From contig JACMOE010000462.1 in NCBI GenBank assembly GCA_014378185.1, forward strand, positions 1 through 5,295: 5,295 nt of DNA, given 5' to 3'. The position numbers were made by a program, and so were the translations under genes. The stretch's first letter is position 1. The number at the start of each line of letters is the position of its first letter. This DNA comes from Gemmatimonadaceae bacterium (lineage in GTDB: Bacteria > Gemmatimonadota > Gemmatimonadetes > Gemmatimonadales > Gemmatimonadaceae). Below are positions 1 through 5,295 of this stretch, in pieces. Under the pieces are notes generated by a model, which was given only the letters and a program-made list of their open reading frames with translations, was not told where the DNA came from and searched no databases.

Positions 1-38
1 GGCGTAACGACGTCGCCACGCCCCGAGAACCGCGAAGG

Positions 39-1229
39 TCAGAAATTGACCACGAAGTGCGCGAAGTACGCCTTGGACGGCGTCGGTGGCGCGTTCGATA
101 CGCCATTGCTCGACGCAAGCGACTCCTGGTAGTCGAGGGCAATCTGCGCCTTCTGCGACAGGTCCCAGAACAGGCCGGCAATTGCGGTGTGATACGCATT
201 GTCCGTCGGCGGCACGGTCGCGAATCCATTGGTGCTCGACGTCGGCTTCACCGCGTCGTAGCGTGCAACGATGCCGAAGGGCGACTTGCCGCTCGCATTG
301 GCGAACGCGAACGGGCGAACGACGGTGAAGGCGGAGAGCAGGCGGCCGGACGTTTCCGTGGTTGCACGCGGACTCGCGATCGTGTTCGCACCCGACTCGC
401 CATCTTCGTGACGTTGGGCAATCTCGGCCGCCAGCACGAACCGCGGGTCCTTGATGCCCGCGAACAGGCCGGCGCGACTGCGATCGAGTGCCGAACCCAC
501 CGAGCCATTGGTCGCGGCGCCGCCGTTCACGAACGTGCTGGCAGTCGCGCCCTTGTAGCCCCACGCCGTGATGGTGAAGGTCTGCAACAGCGGCATCTCC
601 TTGTTGTTTGCCAGCGGCGTCAGCGACAGGCGTACCGCGTAGTCCTTGAACCGATCGATTTCGCGCGACGTGTAGCCGGGCCCGTTGGTTATGGTCGCGT
701 ACAGTTCGCCCATCTTGTTGGGCAGCGCGACCAGCGTTGCGAGGCCCACGTCGGACGAGGAGAAGTAGCCGGCGCGCTCGACGGCGGTCTGGGCGAGGTA
801 GCGCGGCCAGAATGTCTCCTCGTGGTCGATGAGCACGTTTTGGAGGATGCCCACGCGGCCCGTGACCTGGAGGCCGTTGTCCATCTTGCTGCCGTCGTAC
901 TGCAGGTAGGCGTACTTGGCGCGGATCGTGTAGGCGTTGGGGGTCGTTTCCGACGTCTGGTACAGATCCGTGGTAATGCGGATGCTGGTGTGGTCGCCAG
1001 CCGGCATCCGGAAGGTGAGATATGCGCGATCGACGATGAAGGCGTTGTCGATCTGTCTGTTGAGCGGATTGGGTGTGGTGGACTGCTGGAAGTTGTAGCT
1101 GCCGAAGATGATGCCGGAGAAGTTCAGCGGTGGCAGCGCGGGAGCCGTGGCGCCCTGCGCGCCAAGCTGGGCGACGCTGGACATCGAGGCGAGAACGGCG
1201 AGGAGTGACCAGGAACGGACGCGAGGCAT
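39..1229 (-). CDS. Putative outer-membrane porin, phosphate-selective porin O/P-like
   Basis: The product is 396 aa. The N-terminus looks like a Sec signal peptide: Arg3 and Arg5, a hydrophobic stretch at about residues 8-20, and a likely cleavage near residues 24-28 (GAQGATA). The mature part is rich in alternating polar/hydrophobic segments with aromatic residues, has no long hydrophobic helix, and ends in FVVNF with a terminal Phe, the usual outer-membrane assembly signal. An early segment (residues 60-92: DNAFIVDRAYLTFR, then IRITTDLYQ) resembles the start of OprO/OprP-type porins. This resemblance is from memory of the family and is not a search result. The start was chosen at ATG 1229 because the signal peptide begins there; the frame stays open far upstream, but that part reads as low-complexity Arg/Gly-rich antisense of pstC. 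No clear Shine-Dalgarno precedes the ATG (the leader is pyrimidine-rich). It lies divergent to the pst operon, so phosphate uptake across the outer membrane is a reasonable inferred role. A generic beta-barrel of other specificity is the alternative. Confidence 0.72.
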   Translation of the reverse strand: MPRVRSWSLLAVLASMSSVAQLGAQGATAPALPPLNFSGIIFGSYNFQQSTTPNPLNRQIDNAFIVDRAYLTFRMPAGDHTSIRITTDLYQTSETTPNAYTIRAKYAYLQYDGSKMDNGLQVTGRVGILQNVLIDHEETFWPRYLAQTAVERAGYFSSSDVGLATLVALPNKMGELYATITNGPGYTSREIDRFKDYAVRLSLTPLANNKEMPLLQTFTITAWGYKGATASTFVNGGAATNGSVGSALDRSRAGLFAGIKDPRFVLAAEIAQRHEDGESGANTIASPRATTETSGRLLSAFTVVRPFAFANASGKSPFGIVARYDAVKPTSSTNGFATVPPTDNAYHTAIAGLFWDLSQKAQIALDYQESLASSNGVSNAPPTPSKAYFAHFVVNF

Positions 1230-1283
1230 TTGGCTGGACGAGAGCGAGAGGGGATGTGGCGGGTCGTCGTTGGTGCTGGCGAC

Positions 1284-1289
1284 ATTGTA
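1284..1289 (-). promoter_or_regulatory. Possible -10 element of the porin promoter
   Basis: The minus strand reads TACAAT, a 5/6 match to the sigma-70 -10 consensus, about 55 bp upstream of the porin ATG. No good -35 hexamer lies at 16-18 bp spacing; GTGACA occurs upstream but only 14 bp away. The imperfect palindrome at 1297-1315 occupies the place of the -35, which would fit an activator-dependent promoter. The call rests on a single hexamer and is tentative. Confidence 0.3.
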
Positions 1290-1296
1290 GAGTCCC

Positions 1297-1315
1297 GTTA
1301 CCGTGTCACGGCTAC
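1297..1315. promoter_or_regulatory. Inverted repeat, candidate operator next to porin promoter
   Basis: The sequence GTTACCGTGTCACGGCTAC is an imperfect palindrome. Its core CCGTG-T-CACGG (1301-1311) is perfect, and the outer GT/AC pairs also match. It contains the heptamer GTGTCAC (1303-1309), a 6/7 match to the E. coli Pho-box repeat form CTGTCAC. It lies 7 bp upstream of the TACAAT facing the porin, where a regulator would touch the -35 region. Function is inferred from position and symmetry only. Confidence 0.35.
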
Positions 1316-1335
1316 AACATGGCCGCGTTGCGGTT

Positions 1336-1342
1336 GTGTAAC
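1336..1342 (+). promoter_or_regulatory. GTGTAAC heptamer, candidate regulator half-site
   Basis: GTGTAAC is the second of three GTGTNAC heptamers in the gap. It begins 33 bp (three times 11) after the first at 1303, which would put both on about the same face of the helix. Eleven bases upstream, a weaker GCGTTGC (1325-1331) could be a degenerate partner repeat. Seven-base matches are short, so chance occurrence is possible. Confidence 0.25.
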
Positions 1343-1372
1343 GACGCCGGCGTACGGACGCTGGTCGCGGGT

Positions 1373-1390
1373 GTGACGCGACCGTTACAA
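1373..1390 (-). promoter_or_regulatory. Pho-box-like direct repeat, overlapping a palindrome
   Basis: The minus strand reads TTGTAAC-GGTC-GCGTCAC, two 7-mers separated by 4 bp. This is the 7-4-7 layout and 18-bp length of the E. coli Pho box (CTGTCAT-N4-CTGTCAC), with 4/7 and 5/7 matches. On the plus strand the almost coincident 1372-1389 is also an imperfect inverted repeat, TGTGAC-N6-GTTACA. The two readings imply different binding modes and the sequence cannot decide between them. The site overlaps the TACAAT facing pstC, so it could activate or block that promoter. Confidence 0.3.
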
Positions 1391-1391
1391 T
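1386..1391 (+). promoter_or_regulatory. Possible -10 element of the pst operon promoter
   Basis: The plus strand reads TACAAT, the same hexamer as on the other strand at 1284-1289, and lies 45 bp upstream of the pstC ATG. No convincing -35 is found at the standard spacing; the region upstream holds GTGTGAC (1371-1377). A weaker alternative -10 is GATACG at 1406-1411. The call is tentative. Confidence 0.3.
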
Positions 1392-1398
1392 CGTCGCA

Positions 1399-1413
1399 AC
1401 CGTTCGATACGGT
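1399..1413. repeat. Short perfect inverted repeat ahead of pstC
   Basis: ACCGT-TCGAT-ACGGT has perfect 5-bp arms around a 5-bp centre. It lies between the TACAAT facing pstC and the pstC start, so it falls near the predicted transcription start or in the leader. ACCGTT also occurs 18 bp upstream (1381-1386). It could be an operator half of the same control region, a weak leader hairpin, or chance. Confidence 0.25.
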
Positions 1414-1436
1414 CGCCGACGAAGTTTTGTGGACCG

Positions 1437-2492
1437 ATGACATTCCCATCGCCCGACTCCACCCCGCCGCGCCCGTCTACACCGGAGGCGCGGGCATTTC
1501 CGACGATCTCGCTCGGGCTGCCGTCCACGGCGGCCACGCGACAGGGCCCCGCACGCCGCATGCCGTCCATCGAGGGCTCCGTGCTCGCGGATCGGATCTA
1601 CCGGCTGGCGCTGCTGTTCTTTGCGCTGTGCGTGCCGGCGCTGCTGCTCCTGATCTTCATCGAAGTAGGACGCGCCGGCTGGCCCGCACTTCACGAATTC
1701 GGGTTCCGGTTCCTGACGTCGAGCACCTGGGATCCGGTGAAGGGGGATTTTGGTGCCGCGCCCGCCATTGTCGGTACCCTCCTGACCTCGTTCATCGCCC
1801 TCGTCATCGCCACCCCGCTCGCACTCGGCGCGGCCATTTTCCTGTCCGAGTTTTCGCCATCCTGGCTTAGGCAGCCCGTGTCGTTCTTCATCGACCTGCT
1901 GGCTGCCGTGCCGAGTGTCGTGTATGGGCTGTGGGCCGTGTTCTTCCTGCTGCCACTGATGCGCACAGGCGTCATGCCCTTCCTCCGCGACACGCTGCAC
2001 CTCGGCGCCACGCCATTCTTTTCCGGGCCCGCGTACGGTCCAAGCGTGCTCTCGGCGGGGATGATCCTCGCGATCATGATTTTGCCCTATATCGCCGCGG
2101 TCTCGCGCGAGGTGCTGCTGGCGGTGCCGCGGGCGCAGCGTGAAGCCGCACTTGCACTGGGAGCCACGCGTTGGGAAGCCATCACGGGTGCTGTCATTCC
2201 GTACGCACGGACGGGCATTCTCGGCGGCGTCATCCTGGGGCTCGGCCGCGCCCTGGGCGAGACGATGGCGGTGACCATGGTGATCGGCAACCGCCACGAG
2301 ATCTCTGCGTCGCTGTTCGCGCCAGGCTATACCATGGCGTCACTCATCGCGAATGAGTTCTCGGAAGCGACAACGGACATCCACATCTCGGCGCTCATGG
2401 CGGTGGGCTTCGTGCTCTTCGTCATTACGCTGGTGGTGAATGGCATCGCGCGGTGGATGGTCTCGCGCATGGGCGCGGAGGTGCACGCGTGA
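1437..2492 (+). CDS. pstC: Phosphate ABC transporter permease PstC
   Basis: PstC is one of the two inner-membrane permeases of the Pst high-affinity phosphate importer and pairs with PstA. The 351-aa product has six predicted membrane segments, at about residues 55-78, 110-138, 148-176, 203-225, 256-282 and 317-340. The EAA loop that contacts the ATPase is present (REAALALGATRWEAI, residues 235-249). The family hallmarks STWDPVKGDFGA (96-107), AVPSVVYGLW (157-166) and GLGRALGETMAVTMVIGN (268-285) are intact, including Arg271 and Glu275 of the motif thought to matter for transport. The first 41 residues are rich in Pro, Ser and Thr and probably disordered; typical PstC is about 30 residues shorter (E. 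coli about 319). No strong Shine-Dalgarno marks ATG 1437. ATG 1560 (residue 42) would give a family-sized 310-aa protein but also lacks a well-placed ribosome site. The stop overlaps the pstA start by 4 bp. Confidence 0.95.
   Translation: MTFPSPDSTPPRPSTPEARAFPTISLGLPSTAATRQGPARRMPSIEGSVLADRIYRLALLFFALCVPALLLLIFIEVGRAGWPALHEFGFRFLTSSTWDPVKGDFGAAPAIVGTLLTSFIALVIATPLALGAAIFLSEFSPSWLRQPVSFFIDLLAAVPSVVYGLWAVFFLLPLMRTGVMPFLRDTLHLGATPFFSGPAYGPSVLSAGMILAIMILPYIAAVSREVLLAVPRAQREAALALGATRWEAITGAVIPYARTGILGGVILGLGRALGETMAVTMVIGNRHEISASLFAPGYTMASLIANEFSEATTDIHISALMAVGFVLFVITLVVNGIARWMVSRMGAEVHA
2477..2482 (+). promoter_or_regulatory. Ribosome binding site deciding the pstA GTG start
   Basis: GGAGGT lies inside the end of pstC, 6 bp before GTG 2489. 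This near-ideal Shine-Dalgarno favours the GTG over the in-frame upstream ATG at 2453, which has no such site and would create a 40-bp overlap with pstC. Confidence 0.7.
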
Positions 2493-3382
2493 CCAGCGCG
2501 GCGTCCGACCACGGCGCATTTTCCAGCCCGCGCGCGCGGGGGCTGCTGCGCCGACGCGTGGTGAGCGTCATCATGATTGTGCTCACCTGCGTGGCCGCGG
2601 CGCTGGCCGTGGTGCCCCTCGTGGTGATCCTGGCCTACCTGTTCAAGCAGGGGGCGAGCGCGCTTTCCTTCGGCTTCTTCACGCACATGCCCAAGCCCGT
2701 GGGCGAAGTGGGTGGCGGCATGGCCAACGCCATTCTCGGCACGCTCATCCTCATTGGCCTTGCCGCGGCATTCGGGTTGCCCATCGGTATCGGCGCGGGG
2801 CTGTATCTCGCCGAGCATCGCGGCACGCGCCTGGCCAACCTCGTGCGCTTTCTTGCCGACGTGCTGAACGGCCTTCCATCCATCGTGATGGGCATCTTTG
2901 CCTGGCAGTTCCTGGTCAAGCCATTCGGACACTTCTCGGCGCTTGCCGGTGGTGCGGCGCTCGGTGCCATGATGATTCCCCTGGTGTCGCGTACCACGGA
3001 AGAGATGGTGCGCACAGTGCCGCAGGCGTTGCGCGAGGCGGCGCTCGCGCTCGGCTATCCACGCTGGCGCACCTCACTGCAGATCGTTCTGCGCACGGCA
3101 CTGGGCGGCATCGTGACTGGCGTGCTCGTCGCGGTTGCGCGCGTGGCCGGCGAGACGGCACCCCTGCTCTTCACCGCGTTCGGCAACAGCTTCTGGTCCA
3201 CGAATCTCCGACAGCCCATCGCAGCGCTGCCACTTCAGATCTTCACGTACGCCATCAGCCCGTACGACGACTGGCATGCGCAGGCATGGGCCGGCGCGCT
3301 GGTGCTCATCGGCCTGGTACTCGTCATCAGCGTGACGGCGCGCTTCGTGACCCGGGCGCGCCACGGGGGCGGGCATGGCTGA
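2489..3382 (+). CDS. pstA: Phosphate ABC transporter permease PstA
   Basis: PstA is the second permease of the Pst importer and forms the membrane channel with PstC. From GTG 2489 the product is 297 aa, the normal size for the family (E. coli about 296). Predicted membrane segments lie at about residues 24-52, 78-104, 126-145, 150-170, 205-228 and 268-286. Recognisable motifs are FFTHMPKPVGEVGGGMANAI (63-82), NGLPSIVMGIFAW (127-139), the EAA loop REAALALGYPRW (182-193), and ARVAGETAPLLFTA (217-230). The last is diagnostic for PstA and includes Arg218 and Glu222. The GTG start is preferred because GGAGGT sits 6 bp upstream and the start forms a 4-bp GTGA overlap with the pstC stop, typical of translational coupling. 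The 3' end overlaps the next gene by 8 bp if that gene starts at 3375. I see no sign of damage. Confidence 0.95.
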   Translation: MTSAASDHGAFSSPRARGLLRRRVVSVIMIVLTCVAAALAVVPLVVILAYLFKQGASALSFGFFTHMPKPVGEVGGGMANAILGTLILIGLAAAFGLPIGIGAGLYLAEHRGTRLANLVRFLADVLNGLPSIVMGIFAWQFLVKPFGHFSALAGGAALGAMMIPLVSRTTEEMVRTVPQALREAALALGYPRWRTSLQIVLRTALGGIVTGVLVAVARVAGETAPLLFTAFGNSFWSTNLRQPIAALPLQIFTYAISPYDDWHAQAWAGALVLIGLVLVISVTARFVTRARHGGGHG

Positions 3383-4202
3383 GGTGGCCATGGCTGCTGC
3401 CGAGACCGTGCCCATGCCGGATACGAGTGCGCCGGATGCGATGGTGGCCATGCGCTGCCTCGCCCTGAACGCCTGGTTCGGCACCACGCATGCCGTACGC
3501 GACGTCACGCTCGATTTTCCCGCGCACGAGGTCACGGCGATCATCGGTCCATCCGGATGCGGCAAGTCCACCTTGCTGCGTTGCCTGAACCGCATGCACG
3601 AGACGGTGCCGCTCGCGCGCGTGGAAGGGAGGGTGCTGTTTCACGGGCAGGACATCTATGCCGATGGGGTGGATCCCATTGCACTTCGCAGGCACGTGGG
3701 CATGGTGTTTCAGCGACCGACGCCCTTCCCCACGATGTCCATTCGCGACAATGTCGCGGCGGGATTGCGCGCGCAGCCGGGCGTGAAGTTGTCCGCCGCC
3801 GCGCAGGATGAAGTCGTGGGGCGGGCGCCGCGCGAAGCGGCCCTGTGGGACGAGGTGGAGGGCAGGCTCAAGGAGAGCGCCACCGGTATTTCTGGTGGGC
3901 AGCAACAGCGCCTTTGTATCGCCCGCGCGCTCGCGACGTCGCCGCACGTCCTGCTGCTCGATGAACCCACCGCCGCCCTCGACCCCATCAGTACGCAGAA
4001 GGTGGAGGAGCTGGTCTACGAGCTGCGCAAGGTGATGAGCGTCATCATCGTGACGCACAACATGCAGCAGGCGGCGCGCGTGTCGGACCGCACCGTCTTC
4101 ATGCTCATGGGCGAGATGATCGAGATGGCACCCACGCGCAAGATCTTCACGACGCCCACGGATCCGCGCACGGAGTCCTACATCACCGGACGGTTCGGAT
4201 GA
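3375..4202 (+). CDS. pstB: Phosphate ABC transporter ATPase PstB, first copy
   Basis: This is a cytoplasmic ATPase subunit of the Pst importer (275 aa; E. coli PstB is 257). All ABC motifs are present: Walker A GPSGCGKS (58-65), Q-loop Gln113, signature ISGGQ (172-176, Ile where Leu is usual), Walker B VLLLDEP (192-198) with catalytic Glu197, D-loop ALD (201-203) and switch His228. PstB markers include QQQRLCIARAL, ALDPISTQKVEEL, VTHNMQQAAR and the C-terminal YITGRFG. The segment PTPFPTMSIRDNVAAGL (115-131) resembles the 'FPxMSIRDNVVAGL' form I associate with actinobacterial PstB, unlike the SIYDNVAYGPR form of its neighbour. The A-loop aromatic is Phe35 rather than Tyr. The start is uncertain: ATG 3375 overlaps pstA by 8 bp and has only a weak G-rich site, while ATG 3390 (residue 6) is preceded by GAGG at 5 bp. 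About 25 N-terminal residues precede the domain. The active-site residues look competent. Confidence 0.93.
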   Translation: MAEVAMAAAETVPMPDTSAPDAMVAMRCLALNAWFGTTHAVRDVTLDFPAHEVTAIIGPSGCGKSTLLRCLNRMHETVPLARVEGRVLFHGQDIYADGVDPIALRRHVGMVFQRPTPFPTMSIRDNVAAGLRAQPGVKLSAAAQDEVVGRAPREAALWDEVEGRLKESATGISGGQQQRLCIARALATSPHVLLLDEPTAALDPISTQKVEELVYELRKVMSVIIVTHNMQQAARVSDRTVFMLMGEMIEMAPTRKIFTTPTDPRTESYITGRFG

Positions 4203-4996
4203 GCGCCCCCGTCACGTCCCCGGACGCCGGCGCGCTGCGTCAGGGCGGCACCATCGATGTGGAGCAGTTCAGCTTCTGGTATGGCAAGACGCAGGCGCTG
4301 TTCGACATCGACCTCGCCATCGCACCGCGGGAGGTCACGGCGCTCATCGGCCCGTCGGGATGCGGCAAGTCCACCTTCCTGCGGTCCATCAACCGGCTCA
4401 ACGAGCTCATTCCGGGCGCGCGCCGGACTGGCGTGATTCGGCTGGATGGGGAGGATATCTACCAGAAGGGCATGGACGTCGTGACGTTGCGGCAGCGCGT
4501 CGGCATGGTGTTCCAGCGCTGGAATCCCTTCCCCAAGAGCATCTACGACAACGTCGCCTACGGGCCACGCATCAATGCGCGCCCACGGCCGGCGGACCTC
4601 GACGTCATCGTCGAATCCTCCCTGCGCCGTGCGGCCCTGTGGGACGAGGTCAAGGATCGCCTGGGCGCCAGCGCACTGGCGCTCTCCGGCGGACAGCAGC
4701 AGCGTCTCTGCATCGCGCGCGCACTCGCGAACGATCCGGAAGTACTGCTGCTCGACGAACCCGCTTCCGCCCTGGACCCCATCGCGACACAGAAAGTCGA
4801 AGAGCTGGTGTATGAGCTCAAGCGCGAACTCACCATCGTGATCGTCACGCACAACCTGCAGCAGGCTGCCCGCATCTCCGACCGCACGGCGTTCTTCTAC
4901 CTCGGCAAGCTGATCGAGGTTGGCGGCACGCAGCGGCTCTTCACGAGCCCGAGCGAGGAACGCACGGAAGCCTATATCACCGGGAGATTCGGATGA
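4199..4996 (+). CDS. pstB: Phosphate ABC transporter ATPase PstB, second copy
   Basis: This second Pst ATPase (265 aa) follows the first with a 4-bp ATGA overlap. The motifs are textbook: A-loop Tyr29, Walker A GPSGCGKS (51-58), Q-loop Gln106, signature LSGGQ (162-166), Walker B VLLLDEP (182-188) with Glu187, D-loop ALD (191-193), His218 and the C-terminal YITGRFG. The segment NPFPKSIYDNVAYGPRI (109-125) is the common PstB form. It differs from the first copy over much of the helical domain and the N-terminus, so this is not a recent duplicate. Even so, the Walker A region is very alike in DNA: 3528-3574 and 4331-4377 match at 43 of 47 bases by my count. The weak ribosome site GGACGG (4188-4193) and the overlap suggest translational coupling. 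Whether it works with PstC/PstA alone, as a heterodimer with the first copy, or under other conditions cannot be read from the sequence. Confidence 0.95.
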   Translation: MSAPVTSPDAGALRQGGTIDVEQFSFWYGKTQALFDIDLAIAPREVTALIGPSGCGKSTFLRSINRLNELIPGARRTGVIRLDGEDIYQKGMDVVTLRQRVGMVFQRWNPFPKSIYDNVAYGPRINARPRPADLDVIVESSLRRAALWDEVKDRLGASALALSGGQQQRLCIARALANDPEVLLLDEPASALDPIATQKVEELVYELKRELTIVIVTHNLQQAARISDRTAFFYLGKLIEVGGTQRLFTSPSEERTEAYITGRFG

Positions 4997-5295
4997 GTCC
5001 TGACACACCCTTTCGCCACTTTCACGACCAGCTCACGGTGCTCAACCGCCAGCTGCTGGCCATGTCCGAGAAGGCCGAGGCGCTGGTCGACCTTTCCGTC
5101 GACGCGCTGCTGAGCCTGGACCAGGGCAAGGCCGAGGCGGTCATTGCCGCCGACTCCGAGCTGGATGCCATGGAGCTGGAGCTCGAAGGGGCCGCACTCG
5201 AGCTCCTCGCCCTCCAGCAACCCATGGCGCGCGACCTCCGCTTCATTGTGAGCGCCATCAAGGTGACGAGCGACCTCGAGCGCGTGGGCGATCAC
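4993..5295 (+). CDS. phoU: Phosphate regulator PhoU, 5' part (cut by window end)
   Basis: PhoU is a cytoplasmic, all-helical protein that dampens Pst uptake and links the transporter to the PhoR/PhoB phosphate-starvation response. Only the first 101 codons lie in the window; the frame is open at the edge and the family is usually about 215-240 aa. The visible part fits the first three-helix PhoU domain: N-terminal FHDQLTVLNRQLLAMSEKAE, the turn QQPMARDLRFIVSAIKVTSD (75-94), and DLERVGDH (94-101), matching the family's ELERIGD motif with its metal-binding ExxxD spacing (Glu96, Asp100). The ATG overlaps the pstB stop by 4 bp (ATGA) and has GGGAG 6 bp upstream (4982-4986). Its position last after pstB is the classic order. 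The second domain cannot be assessed. Confidence 0.93.
   Translation, partial: MSPDTPFRHFHDQLTVLNRQLLAMSEKAEALVDLSVDALLSLDQGKAEAVIAADSELDAMELELEGAALELLALQQPMARDLRFIVSAIKVTSDLERVGDH

Larger units (their letters stand above)
1230..1436. promoter_or_regulatory. Divergent control region between porin and pst operon
   Basis: This 207-bp gap separates the two divergent start codons and holds no convincing gene. It is less uniformly GC-rich than the flanking coding DNA. It contains a TACAAT hexamer facing each gene, three GTGTNAC heptamers on the plus strand (1303-1309, 1336-1342, 1371-1377), a related TTGTAAC on the minus strand (1390-1384), and inverted repeats at 1297-1315, 1372-1389 and 1399-1413. 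The arrangement suggests that one regulator acts on both directions. Given the genes, a PhoB-type response regulator is the first candidate, but the sites are only partly like the E. coli Pho box. Confidence 0.6.

Noticed and set aside
1..38. Possible terminator after the porin: GGCGT (1-5) pairs with ACGCC (18-22)
   Set aside because: The stem is only 5 bp, the inner part is itself palindromic, and the T-tract that would follow on the minus strand lies outside the window. It is not supportable as a terminator.
57..1208. 383-codon plus-strand frame antisense to the porin
   Set aside because: It is rich in Arg, Gly, Ala and Val with no domain or membrane pattern, while the opposite strand gives a coherent signal peptide and barrel sequence. 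It is treated as a shadow frame.
1372..1389. CRP-like site TGTGA...TTACA
   Set aside because: The spacing between half-sites is 8 bp instead of the 6 bp of the CRP consensus and one arm is mismatched, so a CRP site is not supported. It is kept only as part of a candidate Pho-type element.
1130..1870. 246-codon plus-strand frame crossing the intergenic region into pstC
   Set aside because: It has no recognisable motif or ribosome site and is out of frame with pstC, whose family motifs lie in the other frame over the same bases.
1230..2297. Minus-strand reading frame that stays open upstream of the porin start, antisense to the first part of pstC, giving a 752-codon frame in total
   Set aside because: The upstream part translates to a low-complexity Arg/Gly/His/Glu-rich sequence typical of antisense frames in GC-rich DNA. 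A clear signal peptide starts at 1229, and the opposite strand encodes a well-conserved PstC.
4178..5008. 276-codon minus-strand frame antisense to the second pstB
   Set aside because: It mirrors the coding strand of a strongly conserved ATPase. A matching antisense frame opposite the first pstB shows similar residues only because the two pstB genes are homologous.
1..5295. CRISPR arrays, tRNA or rRNA genes, insertion sequences
   Set aside because: There are no regularly spaced repeats, no cloverleaf-like or rRNA sequence, and no transposase or terminal repeats. Nearly all bases are covered by the porin and pst genes.

Overview
This window is a phosphate-acquisition locus from a GC-rich, Gram-negative (outer-membrane-bearing) bacterium. 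The Gram-negative call rests on a secreted protein with a predicted signal peptide, strand-like alternation and a C-terminal Phe, as in outer-membrane beta-barrels. I cannot assign a genus. Gemmatimonadota would fit the GC-rich, mixed character of the proteins, but that is inference only.

Layout. A single minus-strand gene (39-1229) encodes a putative outer-membrane porin, loosely like the phosphate-selective porin O/P type. A 207-bp divergent intergenic region (1230-1436) separates it from a plus-strand operon that fills the rest of the window: pstC (1437-2492), pstA (2489-3382), a first pstB (3375-4202), a second, clearly different pstB (4199-4996), and the 5' part of phoU (4993 to the window end). 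Every junction in the operon overlaps by 4 to 8 bp, so the genes are probably co-transcribed and translationally coupled. No pstS (periplasmic phosphate-binding protein) is present in the window, although it is often the first gene of such operons.

How the genes work together. The porin would let solutes, plausibly phosphate, cross the outer membrane. PstC and PstA form the inner-membrane channel of the high-affinity phosphate ABC importer. One or both PstB ATPases power it. PhoU links transporter state to the phosphate-starvation two-component response. The shared divergent region carries mirror-image TACAAT hexamers, three GTGTNAC heptamers and several inverted repeats, which suggests common, possibly PhoB-like, control of porin and transporter.

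The core is a recognisable Pst system and I do not see an unknown system. The points worth a second look are the two dissimilar PstB proteins, the missing pstS, the divergent porin and the symmetrical control region.
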